Source of the DNA: an uncultured Candidatus Saccharibacteria bacterium
GTDB taxonomy: Bacteria; Patescibacteriota; Saccharimonadia; Saccharimonadales; Saccharimonadaceae
Reading direction: 5' to 3'
DNA: 7,183 bases
Assembly (NCBI GenBank): GCA_937902525.1
Contig: CALEKV010000190.1
Location: 1 to 7,183, forward strand
In this document: positions 1 to 7,183 of the stretch, piece after piece
Numbering within the stretch: the first letter of the stretch is position 1
Layout of the letters: each line of letters starts with the position of its first letter
Translations under genes and position numbers: made by a program
The notes under the pieces: model-generated
Databases searched by the model: none
Seen by the model: the letters and a program-made list of their open reading frames with translations, nothing else
Told to the model about the DNA's origin: nothing

Positions 1-1023
1 TATGATTTGCGTGTATGTTTTGGTTGACGCGGAAACGGCAGTGGCAAAGCGGCGCATTGAACGTTTACAGGCTAACGGCGGCCTTGCCCGCACTGTGGTG
101 GTTATGGCGCGCACAGCAGAAGCTGCGTCACTAAATTATATAGCCCCAATGGCTGGTGCAACGGTGGCTGAATGGTTTGCATCACAAGGTAAGGATGTCC
201 TGATTGTATTTGATAATCTAACGCGACACGCCAAGGCTTATCGTCAGATGTCGCTACTGCTCGAACGCCCTGCTACTCGTGAAGCATATCCGGGAGACGT
301 GTTTTACTTGCACGCTCGTTTGCTGGAGCGCTCCGGTGCATTCAGTAAGGATGCTGGCGGAGGCTCAATAACCGCACTACCAATCGTTGAAACCCAAACG
401 GAAGACGTAACAGATTTTATCACGACAAACCTGATGTCTATCACAGATGGTCATGTTTTGTTCCGCCAAACGCTAGCTAATAAGGGCGGCCAACCTCCTA
501 TAGATGTACGGTTTTCAGTTTCGCGCGTGGGTGGTAGGGCACAGTCTTTACTGGTGCGGCATTTGTCGGAAAAACTCAAGGGAATTATTATTGGGTATGA
601 GTCCGTAGAAGGCTCAATGCTATTGAATGGCGATCTAAGCGGTGAGTCATTGGCCGCTTATGAACTTGGTTTACGCGCTAAGGCTGTTTTACAGCAGGGG
701 CATGATGATTTTTATACGGAAGTACAGGAGTGTGCGTTAATGTACTTGGTGATATCTAGGCGCATTAGCACTTGGAGTGAATTGCAAGTCCCAGTGTTGT
801 GTCAACAGTTCTTGGCGTTTATTGCAAAACCGCCATATGACACAATATTAACGCCCGCGGTCGTCGAAATGCCATACGACCGAGCCGAAACGATTTTAAA
901 GGAATGTTTTGACGACTTTAAAAAACATCCTGACACTATTAAGCCAACAGAAAAACCCCAGCGGCTAATGGCTGAAATCGAAACGTTAGATGGCTTGCTT
1001 AGCAACAACGAAGAGGTGTTGTC

Positions 1024-1027
<4 letters not shown>
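1..1027 (+). CDS. atpA: F1 ATP synthase subunit alpha, 3' part (5' end outside window)
   Basis: Alpha forms the alpha3-beta3 hexamer of F1 with beta; its nucleotide sites are non-catalytic, but it supplies an arginine finger to each catalytic site. The visible 341 residues start just after where Walker A would lie, so the ATG at position 2 is internal and roughly 190 N-terminal residues are missing. Seen in order (numbering from that ATG): Walker B-like LIVFD ending at D71, AYRQMSLLLERP (79-90), PGDVFYLHARLLERS (97-111), ALPIVETQ (125-132), and SVSRVGG with the arginine finger at R175. The segment after it (IIGYESVEGSMLLNGDLSG, about 196-214) differs strongly from the E. coli YRELAAFSQFASDLD region. 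The C-terminus runs about 25 residues past the usual end. The stop overlaps the atpG start in ATGA. Identity is secure. Confidence 0.96.
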
Positions 1028-3520
<2,493 letters not shown>

Positions 3521-3667
3521 CACTGTGCTATTTCAAATCTGAATAGCTATTGAGCTTGGTTATGCCACTGGTTGCTCACATGGTTAAGCCAAACAACAAC
3601 GTTAATAGCAGGTTAACATGCGCCGCACGGAGTAGCATAAAATGCGTTTAGTAAACTTGTAAGGTGT

Positions 3668-3673
3668 TATTAT
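3668..3673 (+). promoter_or_regulatory. candidate -10 element for mod
   Basis: TATTAT lies 44 nt upstream of the mod start in the only sizeable gap of the window. The best -35 partner is a poor match (GTTTAG at 3646-3651, spacer 16). A switch from a core operon to an R-M locus makes a promoter here plausible, but the sequence support is weak and readthrough from the atp operon is also possible. Confidence 0.25.
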
Positions 3674-3683
3674 TAAGTAAGGT

Positions 3684-3698
3684 TAAAAACCGTTTTTA
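3684..3698. repeat. 15-nt palindrome in the mod leader
   Basis: TAAAAAC and GTTTTTA are perfect inverted repeats of 7 nt around a single central C. The site lies between the candidate -10 and the Shine-Dalgarno sequence, a position suited to a DNA-binding operator for the R-M genes. It is too A/T-rich and too tight-looped to be a strong RNA hairpin. Its regulatory role is inferred only from its position, and a low-complexity coincidence is possible. Confidence 0.35.
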
Positions 3699-3701
3699 GA
3701 C

Positions 3702-3707
3702 AGGAGG
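3702..3707 (+). promoter_or_regulatory. Shine-Dalgarno sequence of mod
   Basis: AGGAGG, a full consensus, lies 4 nt before the ATG at 3712. It decides the start: the next in-frame ATG (3727) would be 19 nt away. It is the strongest ribosome-binding site in the window, which suggests Mod is made efficiently. Res, by contrast, has only a weak site. Confidence 0.7.
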
Positions 3708-3711
3708 CTGC

Positions 3712-5598
3712 ATGGATTTTGATGGTATGAGTAAGGACGAATTGCTCCAACAAGTCAAGCGATTGGCTGGCGGCGGCTTGGGTGGAGCTAGGGCTTATAA
3801 CGAACTAAATGAGCTAGCGGAGCGTGACGCTGATGAGGTGAAGGATGGCTACCAACTACGGTTTATCGGTAAGGACTATGCTAGGTTGCAGGCGAGCCAA
3901 AAAACTGAAACGGTGTTGGTGCCAAATGTCGGACATAACCAGCAGGCAGGCAATAAGGACAGCCAAAATATCTTTATAACGGGCGACAACCTCGATGCCT
4001 TAAAGCATTTGGAAAATTCTTACAGTGGCAAAGTCGACGTTATCTACATCGATCCGCCATACAATACCGGCAATGACGGTTTTGTTTACGCCGACAACTT
4101 CAAGTTTAGCGACGATGAACTGAAGTTAAAACTTGGACTGACCAACACAGAAGTCGAGCGTATCCGCAATCTAGAGGGCAAAAGTTCTCACTCCGCCTGG
4201 CTAACGTTTATGTATCCACGCTTGCGTATCGCCAAACGTCTGCTAGCCGACACTGGCGTGATATTTATCAGTATCGATGATAACGAACAGGCGAATTTGA
4301 AGGTGCTGTGTGATGAGGTGTTCGCGGAGAGTAATTTTATCGCACAATTTGTTTGGGAGCGTGCGTTCTCGCCGAAAAATGATGCAAAGTTTGTGTCGAA
4401 TAGCCATGACTACGTAATAATGTTTGCGCGTAATAGTAATAGTTTCAATATCGGCAGACTGCCAAGGACAGACGAGGCAAACGCTCGTTATAGCAATCCC
4501 GACAATGACTCACGTGGAGTATGGATGTCTAGTGATATATCAGTTAAGACTTATACTGCGGAAACCGATTATCCGATTACTCTGCCGTCAGGCAGAGTAA
4601 TCGAGCCTCCAGCAGGACGCTGCTGGAGTCTCTCTGCAAAAGCATTTGCAGAGAGACTATCCGATAATCGGATATGGTTTGGTCCTGACGGCAACGGCAC
4701 TCCTAGGATAAAAAGATTCTTAACCGACCTGCAAAAAGACGGCATGACACCCACTTCGATATTGTTCCACAGGGAAGTTGGGCATAGTCAGGAAGGTGCC
4801 AAGGAAGTGACGAGCTTGATGGAGGAAGGCGTTTTCGATGGTCCAAAGCCGTTGCGACTAATTAAGAGATTATTGACTTTAGCAAGTATCCCAAAAAACG
4901 GCGTCATTCTCGATTTCTTCGCTGGCTCCGCCACAACTGGCGATGCGGTGATGCAGCTCAATGCGGATGATGGCGGTAACCGCAAGTATATCTTAGTGCA
5001 ACTCGATGAAGCAGTAGCAGGCGGTAGCGAGGCGGAAAAACAGGGTTATAAAACGATTGATCAGATAAGTCGAAAGCGTCTTGAGAAGGCTAGTGAAAAG
5101 ATCCGCCAGGACAAAAAAGACAAGGGGGACGAACTGCCGAGTGACTTCGATGGCGGGTTCAAGCACTATACATTGGCGACGACTAGTGAAACGACGCTCG
5201 ACAAGCTGGATGAGTTTGACCCGGCGGTATTGATAACCGAGGATATGACAAGTGTATTTGACGGTGAAAGTTTGGCGGTTGAAGGCGGAGCACGCGGTGA
5301 TGACACTTTGCTGACGACCTGGCTGGTTGACGATGGCTATGGGCTGAATGCCACCATTGAGGAGCTGGATTTTGCTGGTGCAAAGGCTTACAAGGCAGAA
5401 AATCGGCTATATATTTTGGATAATTCTTGGGCCGTGGCAAGCACTGCCGAGCTGTTGAACGCATTGGGTAAAAATCAGCTACATATCACTAGTGTGGTGG
5501 TTTATGCCTATGCACTGAACTTTGAAACTTTGCGTGAACTAAAAGTTAACCTGAAGACAAATCTCGACCAACCAGTCGAAATCATTGAAAGGTTTTAG
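3712..5598 (+). CDS. mod: type III restriction-modification DNA methyltransferase (Mod), N6-adenine
   Basis: Mod recognises the asymmetric target and methylates adenine from S-adenosylmethionine; it also gives the Mod-Res complex its specificity. The motif order is that of a beta-class methyltransferase: catalytic DPPYN (114-118) in VDVIYIDPPYNTG, then SHSAWLTFMYPRLRIAKRLL (about 160-180), then the variable target-recognition region, then the SAM-binding DFFAGSATTG (401-410). The last has A where FAGSGTT is usual. The segment PSGRVIEPPAGRCW...DNRIWFG (292-324) and EVGHSQEGAKEV, FDGPKPLRLIKRLL match what I know of Mod proteins. At 628 residues it looks complete. No simple-sequence repeat is present at the 5' end, so the classic repeat-driven phase switching of mod genes is not evident. 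Residues 287-321 are encoded by a chain of perfect hairpins. AGA arginine codons (five) occur only between 4441 and 4870. Confidence 0.94.
   Translation: MDFDGMSKDELLQQVKRLAGGGLGGARAYNELNELAERDADEVKDGYQLRFIGKDYARLQASQKTETVLVPNVGHNQQAGNKDSQNIFITGDNLDALKHLENSYSGKVDVIYIDPPYNTGNDGFVYADNFKFSDDELKLKLGLTNTEVERIRNLEGKSSHSAWLTFMYPRLRIAKRLLADTGVIFISIDDNEQANLKVLCDEVFAESNFIAQFVWERAFSPKNDAKFVSNSHDYVIMFARNSNSFNIGRLPRTDEANARYSNPDNDSRGVWMSSDISVKTYTAETDYPITLPSGRVIEPPAGRCWSLSAKAFAERLSDNRIWFGPDGNGTPRIKRFLTDLQKDGMTPTSILFHREVGHSQEGAKEVTSLMEEGVFDGPKPLRLIKRLLTLASIPKNGVILDFFAGSATTGDAVMQLNADDGGNRKYILVQLDEAVAGGSEAEKQGYKTIDQISRKRLEKASEKIRQDKKDKGDELPSDFDGGFKHYTLATTSETTLDKLDEFDPAVLITEDMTSVFDGESLAVEGGARGDDTLLTTWLVDDGYGLNATIEELDFAGAKAYKAENRLYILDNSWAVASTAELLNALGKNQLHITSVVVYAYALNFETLRELKVNLKTNLDQPVEIIERF
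4574..4603. repeat. perfect hairpin 1 (13-bp arms, loop GTCA)
   Basis: The arm 4574-4586 is the exact reverse complement of 4591-4603, with loop 4587-4590. The arms encode ITLP on the 5' side and GRVI on the 3' side of Mod. It adjoins the outer stem at 4573. Confidence 0.95.
4607..4628. repeat. perfect hairpin 2 (9-bp arms, loop GACG)
   Basis: CTCCAGCAG (4607-4615) pairs exactly with CTGCTGGAG (4620-4628), with loop 4616-4619. It is the most GC-rich stem of the group and lies 3 nt after hairpin 1. It covers the codons for PPAGRCW. Confidence 0.95.
4627..4658. repeat. perfect hairpin 3 (14-bp arms, loop AGCA)
   Basis: The arm 4627-4640 is the exact reverse complement of 4645-4658, with loop 4641-4644. 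The outer 2 bp share bases with the 3' arm of hairpin 2, so 12 bp remain when both fold together. It encodes SLSAKAFAERL of Mod. Confidence 0.95.
4658..4674. repeat. short hairpin 4, alternative to the outer stem
   Basis: TATCCGAT (4658-4665) and ATCGGATA (4667-4674) are perfect inverted repeats around one A; as a hairpin this gives 7 bp with loop TAA. It uses the same bases as the 3' side of the closing stem (4663-4671), so the two states exclude each other. Confidence 0.8.
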
Positions 5599-5607
5599 CT
5601 GGTAGCC

Positions 5608-7183
5608 ATGGCACTTTATCTTGAACAACTAGAACACCAGGAAAAGGCGATTACCGCCGTACTTACGGCGATGGCGGAGTGCACTGACGTATTGGGGCAA
5701 ACGGTTAAGGACGCGAACTATGTTTACGCTAATAAGCCGATACGCCTGAAGTACGAACATGTCACTAGTGTTAAACAACCTGGTAGTTTGGGCGGTAATG
5801 GTATTGATATCAAAATGGAAACAGGTACTGGTAAAACCTATGTCTACACCAGGATGATGTATGAACTGCATAAGCAGTTCGGGCTGAATAAGTTTGTTAT
5901 CATGGTGCCGTCGCTGGCCATTAAAGAAGGTGCAAAGAGTTTCATACGGGCGGACTACGCACAGCAGCATTTTGCACCTTTGTATGAAAACGTCAAAATT
6001 GACCTAAACATCATCGAGGCTGGGGCGTTCAGTATCAAAAAAGGTCGCAAAACTATGTCGGCGGAGCTGATGGATTACCTGGAAGGTACGCGGAACGAAA
6101 AGAACACCATTAAGGCGTTGCTGATGAATGACGCGATGTTGACGAGCAAGAGCATGACCAGGAGCGACTACGACCAATCGCTGATCGGTTCGACGAACTG
6201 CCCGGCTGAGGGTATTAAGTTGACGCGTCCAATCGTAATAATGGATGAACCGCACAGGTTTAAAAAAGGCAGTAAGGCGTACCAGGCGATTTTGGACTTG
6301 AAGCCACAGCTGATCATCCGCTTAGGGGCGACATTCCCCGAAATTGAAACAGGTAACGGGAAGTTTAAGCAGAAAAAGACAGATTACGAAAACTTGGTTT
6401 ATAACCTAGGGGCAGTTGAAGCCTTCAATAGCGGGCTAGTTAAAGCGGTTGATGTGCATTACCCAAGTTTAGGTGATGAAATCTTGCGAGATACAGCAAG
6501 ATACAAGGTTGTTGAAATAAATCGGTCGAGCGATAAAAAATACGTGCGGTTTAAGCGGAGCGGTAGCGGCAAAACCTCCGATGTGCGAGTAAATGAGAGC
6601 CTGTCAGTTGTAGATGAGGGTTTTGAGGGTGATATCGAACTGGCGGAAATTAAAAACGCCGATCACGCAGTGTTGAGTAACGATCTGGAAATTCATAAAG
6701 GTTCGGAACTGGTACCGCAGGTGTTTAGTGCAAGTTATCAGGAGCTAGTGATTTGTCAGGCAATTGAAAAGCATTTTGCAAAAGAGCGTGAAAACTGGTT
6801 TAGGGAGAACGCTGGGGAGAATGCTCCGCGGATTAAGACATTATCGCTGTTTTTTATTGATTCGATTGCATCGTACAGGAATGACAATGGCTGGCTAAAG
6901 AATGTTTTTGAAAAAGCGCTAGGTGACAAGTTAACCAGTTTAATAGCCAAGGAGCAGGACGAGCAGTACAAGGAGTTTTTGGAATATTCGATGGCAAATT
7001 TGCCTGAAACACACGGTGGTTACTTTGCAGAAGACAATGGCACGGGGGATGAGGCGATTCAAGCGGAAGTAGACGACATTTTGCGTAATAAGGAAACAAT
7101 GTTGCAGTTTAAAGTTAATGGTAAGTGGAACGTACGACGGTTTTTGTTCAGTAAATGGACGCTGCGCGAGGTTTGGGATAACC
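5608..7183 (+). CDS. res: type III restriction endonuclease subunit Res, N-terminal part (cut by window end)
   Basis: Res is the ATP-dependent motor and nuclease of type III systems. It acts only in complex with Mod and cleaves DNA after meeting unmodified sites. The open frame runs from ATG 5608 through the window end (525 residues, no stop); full Res proteins are roughly 900 residues or more, so the C-terminal nuclease domain lies outside. Superfamily 2 helicase motifs seen: Walker A METGTGKT (70-77, Lys76), VIMDEPHRF with the DEAD-like DEPH at 213-216, and RLGATFPE (238-245), equivalent to the SAT motif III but with G for S. The last visible residues SKWTLREVWDN match the conserved SKW-LREGWDNPNVF stretch with V in place of G. 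The start is 9 nt after the mod stop, with only weak GGTAG upstream, so translation is probably coupled to mod. Confidence 0.93.
   Translation, partial: MALYLEQLEHQEKAITAVLTAMAECTDVLGQTVKDANYVYANKPIRLKYEHVTSVKQPGSLGGNGIDIKMETGTGKTYVYTRMMYELHKQFGLNKFVIMVPSLAIKEGAKSFIRADYAQQHFAPLYENVKIDLNIIEAGAFSIKKGRKTMSAELMDYLEGTRNEKNTIKALLMNDAMLTSKSMTRSDYDQSLIGSTNCPAEGIKLTRPIVIMDEPHRFKKGSKAYQAILDLKPQLIIRLGATFPEIETGNGKFKQKKTDYENLVYNLGAVEAFNSGLVKAVDVHYPSLGDEILRDTARYKVVEINRSSDKKYVRFKRSGSGKTSDVRVNESLSVVDEGFEGDIELAEIKNADHAVLSNDLEIHKGSELVPQVFSASYQELVICQAIEKHFAKERENWFRENAGENAPRIKTLSLFFIDSIASYRNDNGWLKNVFEKALGDKLTSLIAKEQDEQYKEFLEYSMANLPETHGGYFAEDNGTGDEAIQAEVDDILRNKETMLQFKVNGKWNVRRFLFSKWTLREVWDN

Larger units (their letters stand above)
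4565..4674. other. cloverleaf-like multi-hairpin structure inside mod
   Basis: Three perfect hairpins lie side by side (4574-4603, 4607-4628, 4627-4658). CCGATTATC at 4565-4573 pairs perfectly with GATAATCGG at 4663-4671 and can close them into a four-way junction; its 5' strand ends exactly where the first hairpin begins. As an alternative, 4658-4665 can pair locally with 4667-4674. The octamer TATCCGAT occurs at 4570-4577 and again at 4658-4665, so either copy can pair with ATCGGATA at 4667-4674. The whole structure is in a continuous reading frame (Mod residues about 285-321). It could act as folded mRNA or as extruded or single-stranded DNA; the function is unknown. Confidence 0.85.

Noticed and set aside
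4578..4665. Insertion of a palindromic element flanked by 8-bp target duplications (TATCCGAT at 4570-4577 and 4658-4665)
   Set aside because: Removing the insert plus one repeat copy deletes 88 nt, which is not a multiple of 3 and would break mod. The encoded residues also resemble the conserved Mod sequence, so they are probably original.
4565..4674. tRNA or tRNA-like gene, because of the cloverleaf shape
   Set aside because: The loops have only 4 nt, there is no 7-nt anticodon loop, no GTTCRA T-loop sequence and no acceptor end, and the region is coding.
4565..4674. CRISPR array
   Set aside because: The three hairpins have different sequences; there is no repeated direct unit with spacers.
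4569..4754. Minus-strand open frame of 61 codons across the hairpins
   Set aside because: It exists because the palindromes make both strands read alike; it has no ribosome-binding site or known family, and it lies wholly inside mod.
5655..5670. 6-bp hairpin CGCCGT/ACGGCG with a 4-nt loop near the start of res
   Set aside because: A single stem of this length is expected by chance over several kb; it has no partners nearby.
6481..6502. 7-bp inverted repeat ATCTTGC/GCAAGAT in res
   Set aside because: Isolated, with an 8-nt loop and no neighbouring stems; compatible with chance.

Overview
The window joins the 3' part of an F-type ATP synthase operon to a type III restriction-modification locus. 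Every confident gene is on the + strand. TGA is a stop codon at the ends of atpA and atpG, so the standard bacterial code fits. The catalytic residues of the ATP synthase are conserved but alpha, gamma and epsilon are quite divergent. Genes overlap tightly, and epsilon is only 86 residues. Together with a type III R-M locus this suggests a reduced-genome bacterium, possibly a Saccharibacteria (TM7)-like member of the Candidate Phyla Radiation. That placement is inferred from the protein style and not from any marker gene.

Positions 1-3520 hold the F1 sector in the usual order: atpA (alpha, 5' end outside the window), atpG (gamma), atpD (beta) and atpC (epsilon). The first two junctions are ATGA overlaps and the third is a 31-nt overlap, so the genes are almost certainly cotranscribed and translationally coupled. 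Alpha keeps its arginine finger. Beta keeps Walker A and B, the catalytic Glu and a DELSEDD lever. Epsilon consists of the beta-sandwich domain only and lacks the C-terminal helices that inhibit the enzyme in other bacteria.

Positions 3521-3711 are a non-coding gap. It holds a weak promoter candidate, a 15-nt palindrome and a strong Shine-Dalgarno sequence for the next gene. Positions 3712-7183 hold mod (beta-class adenine methyltransferase, complete) and, 9 nt further on, res (DEAD-type helicase/nuclease, cut off by the window end). Mod and Res would act as one complex: Mod recognises and methylates the site, and Res translocates and cleaves.

The most unusual thing in the window lies inside mod. 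At 4574-4657 three perfect hairpins (13-, 9- and 14-bp arms, each with a 4-nt loop) follow one another almost without gaps. A 9-bp outer stem (4565-4573 with 4663-4671) can close them into a cloverleaf-like junction. An alternative hairpin at 4658-4674 competes with that outer stem. All of this is written over codons that encode a conserved part of the Mod protein, so it is neither an ordinary terminator nor a simple insertion. It coincides with a stretch of mod with different arginine codon use, probably the target-recognition domain.
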